This document shows positions 45,596-57,281 of a stretch of DNA of 64,000 nucleotides, piece after piece. The notes below the pieces were generated by a model. It did not search any database and was not told where the DNA came from. It saw nothing but the letters and a program-made list of their open reading frames with translations. Origin of the DNA: Zantedeschia hybrid cultivar. Taxonomy: Eukaryota > Streptophyta > Magnoliopsida > Alismatales > Araceae. Each line of letters begins with the position of its first letter. Position 1 is the stretch's first letter. The translations under genes were made by a program, and so were the position numbers. Location: contig JARZZO010000003.1 of the NCBI GenBank assembly GCA_030544215.1, positions 36,832,379-36,896,378 on the forward strand, given 5' to 3'.

Positions 45596-48500
45596 ATGTC
45601 GTCGAATAACCCACTCCGTGGCATACTTGATGCCCTTTTGACTTACCTGATCTACTCGGATTGGTTCAGAAACCTGAAGAATGTCTTCAGATCTGAGCAC
45701 AATAACTTTGTCCCTGGAGCTGATCCTCCTGTTGAATCGACATTGGATGCCCCTGAAGCAGAGGTGATAGCTAACGATAAAAGATCGAAGGACAAAGACG
45801 GAAGAGTAGTAAAGGGTGACTACTTCTACTATAAGCAATATGGTCACTGGAAGAGGAACTGCAAGGAGTTCCTTAACGATAAAGCTCATAGAAAGGTGAA
45901 ACTGTCTGAAGCTTCAGATATCTATATGATAGATATCAACTTGTCAGTTAGAGATTCCACATCTTGGGTATTAGATACCAGATGTGCTTCTCATATCTGC
46001 CATGATGTGCAGATGCTGCCAAGTAAGCGCAATCTGAGACAAGGTGAGGTGGAATTGAGGCTAGGAAACGGCGCAAAAGTTGCGGCGATTGTTGTTGGGA
46101 CAACAAACCTCAGGCTTCCATCAGGAGACGCCTTACTTTTAGAAGATTGTTATTATGTTCCTAGCATAATAAAGAACATCATATCAGTGTCTTGTTTGGA
46201 CAAGATAGGATATAGGTTGACTATTGAAAATAGAAGTTGTTCGATTTATTATGGTAATAAATCAATAGCTTCGGCATCTTTTGTCAACGGTCTATATCTC
46301 TTAGATGTTTCTTATTACAATCTTCAAATTGATAATGCTCTTAAGAAGAGCAAGAATTGTGTGAACCAGGCCAACAAGTGGCATTATAGACTTGGGCACA
46401 TTGGCGAAAGCAGGTTGCAAAAGTTGCACAAGCATGGTTACTTAACTGCATTCGATTACGAATCGTTTGCAACATGTGAATCCTGTCTTATGGGAAAGAT
46501 GGCAAAATCTCCATTTACTGGACATGGAGAACATGCCAAGGACATTCTGGAACTAATACATTCGGATGTATGTGGTCCCATGTCCACCCAAGCCAAATAT
46601 GGTTTTTCATACTTCATCACGTTCACCGATGACTTCTCAAGATTCAGCTATGTGTACTTAATGAAGTACAAATCGGAAGCATTTGAGAAGTTCAAGGAGT
46701 TCAAGAATGAGGTAGAGAAGCAGTTAAGAAAGAGTATTAAAGCTCTTCGATCTAATCGAGGAGGAGAATACTTGAGTATTAATTTCACACAATTCTTAAA
46801 GGATAATGGTATCCTTTCTTAGCTAACCCCTCCATATACACCACAGATGAATGGTGTATCAGAAAGGAGGAATCGCACCTTGTTGGACATGGTGCGATCC
46901 ATGATGAGCTTTTCGGGATTACCAGTGTCCCTCTGGGGGTATGCTCTAGAGTCAGTAGCATACCTACTGAACAGAGTACCCAGCAAGTTTGTGGCCTCTA
47001 CTCTATATGAGATATGGAAAGGCAGGAAACCAAAATTTAAACATGTTAAAGTCTGGGGTTGTCTTGCTCATGTAAACAGGCATGATCCAGACAAGTGGGA
47101 ATCACGAACTGATAAATGCAGGTTTGTGGGATATCCAAAGAAAACCTTTAGATATTATTTTTTCCATCCTAGTGACCAAAAAGTGTTTGTCGCCAGAAAA
47201 GCTGTCTTCCTGGAAGAGGAATACCTTCTCCAGGAGGACAGTGGGAGTAAAATAGTACTGGAAGAGGTTCCAGATCCCCAAACAGCTACATTATCATCAG
47301 ATGAGATATCAGTTCCTGAATCTGTTCAGGTACACATAGATGAGCCTCGTAGATCTAGTAGAGTACCTAGACTACCCGAACGATATGTGGGACATATTGT
47401 TGAAGGTGAGTCTAAGGTACAATATAATGAGGATGATGATCCTAAAACCTACTAGGAGGCCATAGAAGGTCCAGAATCCAGGAAATGGTGAGAAGCCATG
47501 AACTCAGAAATCCAATCCATGTACACCAACCAAGTTTGGAACTTGGAAGACTTGTCCGAGGGTATTGTACCCATCGGTTGCAAGTGGATCTTTAAGAGAA
47601 AGATCGGTGCTGATGGACGGATCGATACTTATAAGGAAAGGTTGGTGGCAAGGTATTGTACCCATCGGTTGCAAGTGGATCTTTAAGAGAAAGATCGGTG
47701 CTGATGGACGGATCGATACTTATAAGGCAAGGTTGGTGGCAAAGAGATATCGTCAAAGGCAAGGAATTGATTATGACGAGACTTTCTCACCAGTTGCCAT
47801 GATAAAGTCGATCAGAGTTCTACTCGCCATTGCTGCACATTTTGATTACAAGATCTAACAAATGGATGTGAAGACTGCCTTCCTCAATGGTAACCTTGAG
47901 GAAGAGGTGTATATGATACAACCAGAATGTTTCACATCCAAAGAATCTCCAGATAAAGTGTGCAAGCTTCAGAGGTCCATTTATGGACTGAAGCAGGCTT
48001 CCCGGAGCTGGAACATAAGATTTGACGAGGCTGTCAAGTCTTATGACTTCATTAAGAATGAAGATGAGCCTTGTGTGTACAAGAAGACCAGTGGGAGTGC
48101 AGTCACTTTTCTAGTTCTTTACGTAGATGACATACTACTCATTGTAAATGATGTAGCTATGATGTCATCAGTAAAGATCTGGCTGTCGAAAAACTTCTCT
48201 ATGAAGGATTTAGGAGAAGCATCCTACGTATTGGGAATACGGATCTATAGAGATAGATCAAAGAGGATGCTTGGAATGACCCAATCCTTGTACATAGATA
48301 CCATAGTCAAAAGGTTTGGCATAGAAAATTCCAAGAGAGGTCTCATACCGATGAGACATGGAATTAGTCTCTCAAAAGAGCAGTATCCTAAGACTCCTAA
48401 TGAGAGGGCATTCATGGATAGAATACCCTATGCCTCTGCCATAGGATCTATCATGTATGCCATGCTATGTACACGACCTGTTGTTGCATTTGCTCTAAGT

Positions 48501-49070
48501 GTTACGAGTAGATTTCAGGCTGATCCAGGCGAAGAGCACTGGAAGGTAGTGAAATGTATCCTTAAGAACTTGAGAAGAACTAAGGATATGTTTCTTATCT
48601 ATGGAGGAGGTGACTTGAAACTGCGAGGCTTTACTGACTCGAGTTTCCAGTCGGATCCAGATGGTAGCAAGTCTACATATGGATTCGTGTTTACTTTGAA
48701 CGGAGGCGCAGTGTGCTGGAAGAGTTCCAAGCAAGTAACCACTGCAGATTCGACGACTGAAGCTGAGTACATGGCTGCAGCTGAAGCCGCAAAGGAAGCA
48801 GTGTGGTTGAAGAAATTCATCACCGACCTCGGCGTAGTTCCCAGCATCTCTGAGCCTATTCCACTGTTGTGCGACAACAATGGAGCCATTGTGCAAGCGA
48901 AAGAGCTGCGGTCTCATCAGAAATCGAAGCATATTATGAGGCGCTTTCACCTTATCAGAGAGATCATATCCAGAGGAGATGTAGTAGTGGAAAGAGTTCC
49001 ATCCGTCGACAATGTAGCAGATCCACTGACAAAGCCGTTGGCTCAAATTGTGTTTGAGCGTCACCTATAG
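45596..49070 (+). pseudogene. D gag-pol, with a large gag deletion
   Basis: The ATG at 45596 (MSSNNPLRGILDA) matches the C1 gag start. The gag body is missing about 500 bp relative to C1: the zinc knuckle comes after only about 80 codons. The knuckle itself has lost both leading Cys (YFYYKQYGHWKRNC). The protease reads LDTRCASHIC, so DTG is now DTR. Integrase, RT (YVDD near 48121) and RNase H (FTDSSFQSD) follow. Stops: TAG at 46820-46822, TAG at 47453-47455, a TGA near 47490 and TAA at 47856-47858. A 91-bp tandem duplication at 47561-47742 shifts the frame. The element could only have moved, if at all, with proteins from another copy after these changes. Confidence 0.92.
47561..47742 (+). repeat. 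91-bp tandem duplication inside D RT
   Basis: GGTATTGTACCCATCGGTTG starts at 47561 and again at 47652; the copies (47561-47651, 47652-47742) differ by about one base (AAGGAAAGG versus AAGGCAAGG). Being 91 bp, it breaks the reading frame at the start of RT. Confidence 0.9.
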
Positions 49071-49104
49071 TCTGTAGGCTTATTGTATAAAGGTGATTGA
49101 CTTT

Positions 49105-49120
49105 AGTCCAAGTGGGAAAT
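49105..49120 (+). other. Polypurine tract of D
   Basis: AGTCCAAGTGGGAAAT directly before the 3' LTR at 49121. Confidence 0.75.
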
Positions 49121-50674
49121 TGTTAGTTTTAGGTGGCCTACAAGCCAATCTGACTATGAAAATCTCGTTCATTTATTAATATAAAGGTATAATATTCATT
49201 ATGTGTAAATCGCATTAATTATCGTTTCATAATGAAGTCCGTGAATATGTGCTATAGTGATCAGATTATGATGAGATCATATTAATGAGACTGATCACTT
49301 AAACACACATATTCTTAATCATTCCTAGTCGGAGGATATCCGAGAAGGACATCGGATATCCGGTTATATTAGTACAGATTACTCCTGCTCATATGATGAG
49401 GGTGACTGATCTCATAAGTCACTTGTGTGGAGACACTAAGGCGAATCTGTAGGTGCTCATTGGAGAATGAGTTCACTGAACTGATCCGACTGAATCGCTG
49501 GATGGTATTGTACCTCACTGTCAACCAGCTTGATTCTATTGTCATAGTTGCGTGGATGGTCCTCGGACCTGAGATACCAAGGACACCTTGTCGGTGGACT
49601 TCTGTGCTTTGACCTTGGTTTACGAATCTCTAGCCACGGGATTCTAAAATGCCAAGGATTGGGTACAGCGGAATACCGTCGAAGGGAATTGTGTGTCAAT
49701 AAGGAATCATTCGCTCTCGGTACTTAGAGAGAGAATGCTCTAGGAAGAATGCGTAGAAGTCCTTGGCCAGGGCGGACGATAATATCGGGAAAGGAGTTTT
49801 TCGATATTCATCAGCGGCATCCAATCTAAGTGAGTCGACCGGTTAGGGTTTGACAGCTCGCCATACCCTGAGTTGACTCGAGAGCATTGTACGAATGAAG
49901 GATTATATCCACACGGTAACTGTCGGCGGAAAAGTTCCAAAAGTGGGTTACTTAACTCCAATACCTTCCGAGTTCACGCAGTGTTGCTTGGCACCCAACG
50001 TGATCGGAGGCCCGGTCGAATTCGATATGTGACATCAATTCGATTGATTAATTAATTAATAGAGGGTTATTAATTAATTAATAAAGCCAGTGAGGAGTCA
50101 TTGGGCTTGTTGGGCCATTAATTAGATTGGTATTTGGGCCTAGAGGGTCACACGCAAATGGTTCTCAAGGCGATGGATAAATAAGTGGGTTTTATATAAA
50201 CCGGGGGTTTTTATGAAAAACCGCGCGGTTAGTATAAAACATAGCGAATGGGTTGAGCAGGCCAAGCTACTGCTAACCCTAGCCGCCCCTCCTCTGTTTC
50301 TCTCTCTCTCTGGCGTCCAGACAGATCCAGATATGCTCTGCCGCTTCTCCGAATCCCGTTCGACGGGAAATCGTCCGCGCATTGCGGCGATCGTTGCGGC
50401 CACCGGCGGAGGTTTCGTGGGCTGTGAAGAACGAGGAACGTGAGGATATCCGTCGCGAGGAGGTTCGCGTGGACTTCGCTAGAGGCCGGGCGCTTGCGCG
50501 GCTTGCGGTGTCGCACCGACGGAACCGAACGGCTGCGGATTCGAATCCGCACACGGTGAGAACTTCGATTATCCGATAACCAATTTTTTATTTTCGAAAT
50601 GGGAATGGATCGCTGTTTTAATATTTTATTTTCCGCTGCGTAAGCGATCCAGAGAAACCCGAGAAAACCCAACA
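49121..50674 (+). repeat. 3' LTR of D
   Basis: TGTTAGTTTT...AACCCAACA, 1554 bp, aligned along its full length with the 5' LTR. Confidence 0.95.
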
Positions 50675-50679
50675 AAGAC
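50675..50679. repeat. Target-site duplication of D, right copy (AAGAC)
   Basis: Matches 41157-41161. Confidence 0.9.
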
Positions 50680-50828
50680 CCGATCCGAATCGGTTGTGGA
50701 AACAAGTCAAAGATGAAATCTCCAAGTCGCAACAGTCCTCAAGCAAAACAAGTCCTCAATGGGTGAATAAAGACCTTTAACTGTGGCCGGTTTTAAACTG
50801 TGAGCCGCTTAAATAGGATAAGTACTTG
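50680..50828. other. Short B1 segment between D and the solo LTR
   Basis: About 150 bp of unique sequence, contiguous with 41156 on the left once D is removed. No feature seen. Confidence 0.5.
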
Positions 50829-50833
50829 ACAAT
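50829..50833. repeat. Target-site duplication of the solo LTR, left copy (ACAAT)
   Basis: ACAAT, repeated at 52403-52407. Confidence 0.85.
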
Positions 50834-52402
50834 TGTAAGGAATCGCCTAGAACGCAGCGAAATTCCTATCTATCGGTTGCTGGGATCGTAAAACGGACAA
50901 TAAAATTAAACGCGGGAAGAACGGTTCTTCACCTTTGTGGGGTTTCAAATCTCCCGTGGATGATTCCGACTCGGTAATAGCGCACACGCACGATCTCTAG
51001 AGGTATCCACACGAGCTCCCGCTGCAGACGCGTTTTCCTCCTCCACTTGAGTGCTCCGACCAGATCTCAGATCCACCATGCGCGGAAAGAGAAAGATCTA
51101 CTCCAAGAGAGAGAAGGAGAGAGAGAGAGGAGATAGAGAATCTTAGGGTGTGAAATTCGTCCAACCTCCTTTACCCCTCCCCTTGGCCTCCTTATATAAG
51201 AAATACGGATAAGCACAAGCAATAATCCTCATGATTATCCAAGAGTTTGGCCTTGGATAAATCTCCATTAAATATTTATGTTTATCCTGCGGCTTTTCAT
51301 AAAAACCCAGATAAGCATGAAATTTAACGTCTCTCACCGTCTGACGAGAACTCTTATGTGTGTGACCCTCTAGGCCCATATATCAGTCCGGTTTCAGGCC
51401 CATTAAACTTAGAAATAATTCTAAAGTTTAATATTAATTAATATTTAAACATCATATGTTAAATGATTAATTTAATAAACAAGTGGTTTATCATCTGATG
51501 ATTAATTCACTTGGCCTTCTGATCATGAACGGTACCAAACACTACCTCATGATCCCAGAAGATATAAGGGATATTGTTCCCCTCATTTGAACCTTTCCGT
51601 CTGCAGATACTGCACAGATAAAATCTTTCACTCATCCAATGTCCCAATAACGCAAGGGTATGGTTTTATAGTCAAACCCTCTATCGCATTATTTAGATGG
51701 ATTCCAGTACTCAGTTAATTTCTAGAAAGACATCTCTTTCATTTGACCCTGACCAGGGATTTCTGTGTACACATCTATAGGACATTCTCTCTTCAGTCTT
51801 ATACCAAGAGTAAGTGATCCCTTGTTGTTCACTCAATTACCTTCGCAAGCTTTCCACTGTATCTGAGAGACCGACTATCGTGGGCTTAATGGTTAAAGTC
51901 CACAAGTCAGAGAATCAAGACACAATGGTCTACAAACAAGGAATCATTGGTGACTCAGGTCAAAGGACCAACTGTGCCACTACAACGATTGAATTCCCTG
52001 GTTGACTAATAGGTATAATTACCATCTAGGAATTCTTATTTGGGTCTGTTCAGTGAACTCATTCTCTAATGAGCACCCACAAGTTTGTCTTAGTGTCACC
52101 ACACGAGTGAATGTGAGATCATTCACCCTCATCACATGAGTAGACATAACTTGTGTCGATCTTATCAGATATTTAATGTCCATCTCAAATATCCTATGAT
52201 CGAGAACTGTTTAAGACAAGTGACTGAGGATATTGATCTCACTTTCATGATCTCATCATGATTCAATATCCCATACATTTGTCTACGGACCTTCATTACG
52301 ATAGTTAATTTGCAAGAACTATAAATGAAGAAATAATTGTCTTTATTAATAATCTGAACTAGAATGTACAATGATTGGCTTTGAGGCCACCCAATTCTAT
52401 CA
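50834..52402 (-). mobile_element. Solo LTR of the C1 copia family, reverse orientation
   Basis: Reverse complement of the C1 LTR along its whole length (1569 bp against 1584). It starts TGTAAGGAATCGCC and ends CCAATTCTATCA, and a TSD (ACAAT) lies on both sides. No internal region remains, so it arose by LTR-LTR recombination of a full element. A third member of the C family within 30 kb. Confidence 0.95.
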
Positions 52403-52407
52403 ACAAT
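52403..52407. repeat. Target-site duplication of the solo LTR, right copy (ACAAT)
   Basis: Matches 50829-50833. Confidence 0.85.
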
Positions 52408-52463
52408 GGACCACGCACACAACTCACTTCGTCGCCTCCGGTCTCTGTACGTGAGCCGTATGT

Positions 52464-52477
52464 GTGGGGGGGGCATT
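52464..52477 (+). other. Polypurine tract of element B1
   Basis: GTGGGGGGGGCATT before the LTR start TGTTGTCACC. Same form as the element A tract (GGAGGGGCATT before TGTAGACACC). It marks the 3' end of a B-family internal region, to the left of the LTR. Confidence 0.75.
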
Positions 52478-53151
52478 TGTTGTCACCAAAAAATGAGCAA
52501 AGAGAAAAATCCAAACAATTTTTTCCAAGTAAAGAGAGGGTTAATGGACAACAATCATGCTTATTTTGCAAGTCAAATGAATAAAAAAGGGGCCACTCTA
52601 GGGCCCAAATGGTGAAGAAATCCAATGGCTTAACCGGGCCCATTATCTCAAGCAAAGCAGGTCCAAACAACTTTTTAAAGAAGGCTCAAGTGAAGAAAAG
52701 TTAATGGACAGCAGTGATGCCCATTCTTGCAAGCCCAAAGAAGTCAAAAAGGGGTTACTTTTTGCCCAAATGATGAAGAAATCCAAGGGGGCAGGCCCGG
52801 GCCCATTATCTCAAGCAAAAGAAGCCCAATAGGGCCAATTTGGGCCCAAAAAGTAAAGGCCAAAGCCTAATTTTGTGGCAGCCTTAAAAAGGACCCAAAT
52901 GGTACCCCTCATGGCCTATTCTTACCTTTTTGACCCATGTTCAAATCTACTCAAAGAAGGATAAGAAGAAAAGCAAGTGGTCTCCCCTCAAGATTCTTCT
53001 AGAAGAGGGTAGGTGAAAAGCAAAAAGAGAAACCAATCATGATTCTCCAAGTATTGTGGCCTCATTGAAGGGTTCTTAAGATGGGTTTCTTATCCCTAAG
53101 CCAAGGCTAATGGATGCCTAATCTACCCCCCAAAAGTAACCCAACTTTATC

Positions 53152-53159
53152 TATAAAAG
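53152..53159 (+). promoter_or_regulatory. TATA box of the B LTR
   Basis: TATAAAAG in CTTTATCTATAAAAGAACCC. Transcription would start near 53185, leaving a U3 of about 0.7 kb and about 4 kb of R-U5. Confidence 0.65.
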
Positions 53160-54246
53160 AACCCCCATCTTCTATAAGAAAAAGTTGGAGACAAAAATCA
53201 CAAAAAAGAGAAAAGAGAAGAAGAAAAGTTAGAGAGCTTGGAGGAGCATGTCTCCCTCCTCCTTCCCCTCCATTTCCTGCATCCCAAGAGAGAAAAAAGA
53301 GTTAGAGAAGAAGATAAAAAGAAAGGAAGAGTGCTAGAGAAGAAGAGAGCAAGATTGTGGGCTTCAAGAGCCATTCTCCCTTCTCATCCCCTCTCCAAGG
53401 TAGACCGGGGGTGAAGAAGGGGTCTATTTCTGTCTCTTTGCTTTCTTATAATAGTTTTCTTTCAGTTTGATATTCATAGAAACTTCTACCTCCCCCTTTA
53501 TGTTCATCCATGGTAATTGAAAGCAATGAAATGCAAAGTTCAGATTTCCCATGTCTGTTTTGTGAACCTGCTGGTTATCTTATTTGTATGTTATTTTTTC
53601 CTTCATAAGGTATGTGTTTTTAATGTGGGGATGGAAGAGGGGTCTTTTCAATTTATAGAAATGGTCTCCTCAAGTCTTAGAACCCCCTAAATATGGAGAT
53701 ATGACCCGAAATGTGCTTTGCTGTCTAGATTTACTGAAAACTGATTTTTCATTTATTTGTCTTTGGTTTTGGGTTTTTTCAAGGTGGCTTGGCCTTCCAT
53801 GACCCTTAGGAGCACATCCCCTCCATGGATGATGTTCCCCCAAGGCCAAACATCAAGAGAAATCCCCTAAGTTTCATATATATTAAGATCTAAGTTTCTG
53901 TTTTCATGTTGGAACCAAATGAGTTTTGTTTGGATTTTTTTCCTTTAATGGCTAGGGGTTTACGTCCTAGAGGTTCTCAAGAAGGTTCCCTCACTAGTTG
54001 AGGATGAGCTTCTTTGAGTATAAACCCTCTAACATGGAGCCAAGAAGGAGAAATCCATGGAAAAGATAAAAAATATACCTAAGTTGCCCATATGTTCATA
54101 TTCAAGTTTTCATGATATTTTCCTAAAGAAATGCATCTAAAATATATTTTAAATAAATATTTTTGGCCTTGTATCTTTCATACTTTATTTTCCATCATTT
54201 AGGTTAGATTTAAATCCATTTTCACCAAAAATCCGGATTTTAGCCT

Positions 54247-56858
54247 GAGTCTGCGGTCTGTAGTGCTACAGTGTTGAGTCTGCGGCTACTGTTCATGAGT
54301 CTGTGCCTCCCTGCGCAGACTCAGCGCCAGTTGCAGGTTTTTGAGTCTGCGCCTCTTTCAACTTGGTTTTTGGGCTTGATATTTTATAGCCATCCCTATG
54401 GTCCATTAGCCATTACATATCCCTTTAAGGGAGTTGGTCCTTCGGGTCCCTTCATGCCATGATCCTTCATGAAGATCCTAAACCTTTGATTGGGTTTTCC
54501 TAATGAATGGTTGAAATTCAACTTGGAATCATTATATTAAGCATTTTCAATGCTTTATAAAATGATCCAAGAAGAATGGGATAAACATGAAGAAATCATG
54601 TCATTCGAAGAAATCCACATAAGAACCACTCTTTGAAAGGGCTTTATGTAGCCATACTCAACTTCTGAGATTTTTCAGTGTTATCCTCCCCAAATTTGTG
54701 GTGATTCTTGGGTCACATCAAGTTGAAAGAGGTATAAATATGAAATTATGCTCAGATTTTGAGTCTGCGCACCTATAACCATGGAAATTTAATTGGGAAT
54801 GGGGTACAATATGTTTTTCTCCACTCCGGACTTCATCTTCTAACTTTAATGGTTTAAACTAACCCCTTGATGAATTTTATTGCAGCTTGAACTGTGCAGG
54901 AAAATCAAAAAATCAATTTTTAAACTTGAGTCTGCGCCACTGTTCTGAGTCTACGTACCCATGCGTAGACTCAACTCAAAACTGTCAAAGATGTCTTGCA
55001 TGGACTGATAGCCTCATTTATAGTTCAAATAACTCAAATAATTAAAGTTAATTCATTCAAAAAAAATTTTTAAGATACCCATCTTCTATTTTAAATAAAC
55101 ACAAAATTCCAAACTTAAGTTGAGTCTGCACACCTTTCATAAGCTCATTTCAAATGAACAAATCAACTAAAAAAGAAATCAAATTGCTCAAATCACTTGC
55201 AATCATATATCAAACACCTCATTTCATTTAAAATAAACATCCATTTACAAAAAGGATCTAAATCCCTTCAAAATAAACAAAAATCACAAGTTCAGCTAAC
55301 TCTGCGCACCCCTTGCGCAGACTCAAACCCATTTTTCTTGACTCCTTGGTCTTTGAAGCTCCCCAGCATTTTGGAAATCTTGGAATTCCCCTCAACCTCA
55401 GGAGAGTCCATCTTTTTAAGAGTCTTGCTCAAAATCCTCTTTAAACTTGAGTCTGCGCCTTAATCTCAAGGCCAAAACCTCATCTCTTGGCCCCTAAATC
55501 ATGCCCGCAGCTCCAAATCTGTAAATCATCACCAAACAAAACATAAAATCAAGTTATCGCACCAAAAATCTAATAAAACAACTCATAAACAAAAAATTCA
55601 CATTTCAGACTTGAGTCTGCGCATCATGGCGCAGACTCCCCCATGAAATTCACAAAAAATAAAAAACCAACTTCCCAACCACTTCAACATGATCTAAAAC
55701 TCTCTAAAAATCTAGTTTATTCTTATCTATCAGGAAATCAAATAAAAACACCAAGTTGTTCTTGAAAAAATGCAAAAAACAACTCAAAACAAATTGGTGA
55801 CAAATGAGTCTGCGCTACCCTACGTAGACTCAACCGTGAATTTCCAAAATTGCCTTTTTTGACCTCAAATTCCCTCCAAATTAAACCCAAAAATTTACAT
55901 AAAAACTTTATACTTTATATAAGTCAAAAACCTAAATAAAAGCTTAAAACTCCTTTTACAAAAAATATAAAAAATACTTTAACACTTTGATAAATAATGA
56001 TTTTGCGCTCTATAACGCAGACTCAACCCTAAAATCTTAAAATATGATATTTTGGCTATTAAATTTCCATTAAATCAAATCAAAATCTTAATGATAAACC
56101 CTATATTTTCCATAAATCAAAACCCAAACAAAAATGAGAGCTTTTTTCCTTGAAATTACCTAAAAAAATTAAAAAAATAGGCTTGTGACATATTAGTCTA
56201 CGCTACCCTGCGCAGACTCAACCTCGAATTGTTAAAATCCAAACTTGTCAACTTTAATTCCTTTAAAAATTAAATTAAAAAACTCTAAGATAAAATAAAA
56301 CACTTCCTGTAAATAAAAAAATCAAATAAAATTCAAATTTGCCCTTTTGCAAAACATAAAAAAATACCTAAAAGAAATCTCATTTCAATTGAATTTGCAC
56401 ATCTTACTCATCCTTCAAAACTTATAAATTCAAAAAACATAAAAAATATAAATCCCTGAAGCATTTTTTACTCAAATCAAATAAGAAAACATAAAAAACA
56501 CCTTTCCATACCTTGCAAATCAAATCCAAAATCTCTTCACTTCAAAATCTGAAAAAACACAATAAGAAATGTTTATTAGGCTCCCTTGATAAAAAATGTG
56601 ACATTCACTTCAATCAAAATACCATAAAAAAGATTTTCATTCCTCTCACAAATCAAAAATCAAAATAAATACAAGCATTCTCATTGGTAACAAATGAGTC
56701 TACGCATCCTTACGCAGACTCAACTTCATGTTCATTTCCAAACATAAAAATTCAACAAATCTTCAATGCATCAACATAAATCAATCCAAAAAGACTAAAA
56801 AATGTCTCTCATCATTATCCATCAATAAGAATCAATAAATCAAGTCTTGCGCAGACTC
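54247..56858. repeat. Dispersed GAGTCTGCGC / GCGCAGACTC hairpins, partly on a 190-bp period
   Basis: The cleanest hairpins are GAGTCTGTGC (54297)/GCGCAGACTC (54313); GAGTCTACG (54947)/CGTAGACTC (54964, a compensatory change); GAGTCTGCGC (55613)/GCGCAGACTC (55629, perfect 10-bp stem, 6-nt loop); GAGTCTGCG (55806) with CGTAGACTC (55823); and GAGTCTACGC (56696)/GCAGACTC (56714). Single arms lie at 54247, 54276, 54343, 54761, 54928, 55449 and 56849. Centres near 55613, 55806, 56000, 56192 and 56390 are about 190-198 bp apart, and the sequence between them is a decayed tandem repeat, so the hairpin part is the best conserved. Confidence 0.75.
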
Positions 56859-57170
56859 AACTTTAAACTAAAAAATGAGTTTTCTTCTCAAATAAAAATT
56901 GAAATTCATTCATTTTTTTGAATGCAATCTTGCATATTTTACTTATATCATTTTAAAGGGTGTTATTCTAATCTTCCGACAATTAATCAAGGGTTTTCCT
57001 CTTAGGAGGATGCAATTAACGCTATTCCATTTATGGGTAGTGGGTTCGGGTCGAAGAACTACGCATTCATTTGATTGAGTCAGGTAGAGCGCACAAACAC
57101 AAATCTAAATCTAAATCAGAAAATCAAGATCACGTGTCTTTTTCCCTAAAAAATGTACGACAATCTCTTT

Positions 57171-57189
57171 TGGCACGCCCGGTGGGACC
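57171..57189 (+). other. Primer binding site of B2
   Basis: TGGCACGCCCGGTGGGACC, eight bases after the LTR end. This form is common just inside the 5' LTR of plant Tat elements. I do not name the tRNA. Confidence 0.7.
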
Positions 57190-57281
57190 TGTCCTCCCTT
57201 CATCTTCTCGTCGGAAGAATAAGGATAACACCCATTCTTTGAAGTTATTGATTATCTCTTTGTTGTGTTATAGGAGACTCA

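Larger units (their letters stand above)
41162..50674 (+). mobile_element. Ty1/copia element D, complete structure, defective
   Basis: LTRs at 41162-42715 and 49121-50674, both 1554 bp, with roughly 77 differences by eye (about 5%). It is therefore older than C1. It has the tRNA-Met primer site, a long leader, gag-pol remnants and a purine tract. It is related to C1 in proteins and in leader structure but has different LTRs. TSD AAGAC on both sides. Confidence 0.95.
15177..52477 (+). mobile_element. Ty3/gypsy element B1 (Tat type), 3' part, interrupted by later insertions
   Basis: B1 runs from the point where element A interrupts it to a purine tract beside the LTR at 52478. Its own pieces are 15177-23739, 34898-41161 (ending in the TSD at 41157-41161), 50680-50833 and 52408-52477. 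The rest is C1 with a local duplication, D and a solo LTR, each bounded by a matching TSD. The pol part is near-identical to B2. The GAGTCTGCGC motif found in the B LTR also occurs at 40291, 41032 and 41104, which supports one element across the breaks. Continuity of the middle part is inferred. Confidence 0.75.
52478..57162 (+). repeat. B-family LTR (about 4.7 kb), apparently shared by B1 and B2
   Basis: Starts TGTTGTCACC after the B1 purine tract and ends ATGTACGACA, eight bases before a primer binding site. TATA box at 53152. The region after about 54200 is A/T-rich and carries about a dozen GAGTCTGCGC/GCGCAGACTC elements. Coding potential is absent. Having a purine tract on one side and a primer site on the other, it serves as 3' LTR of the left element and 5' LTR of the right one. 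The exact right end (57162) is chosen from the CA dinucleotide and could be off by a few bases. Confidence 0.75.
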
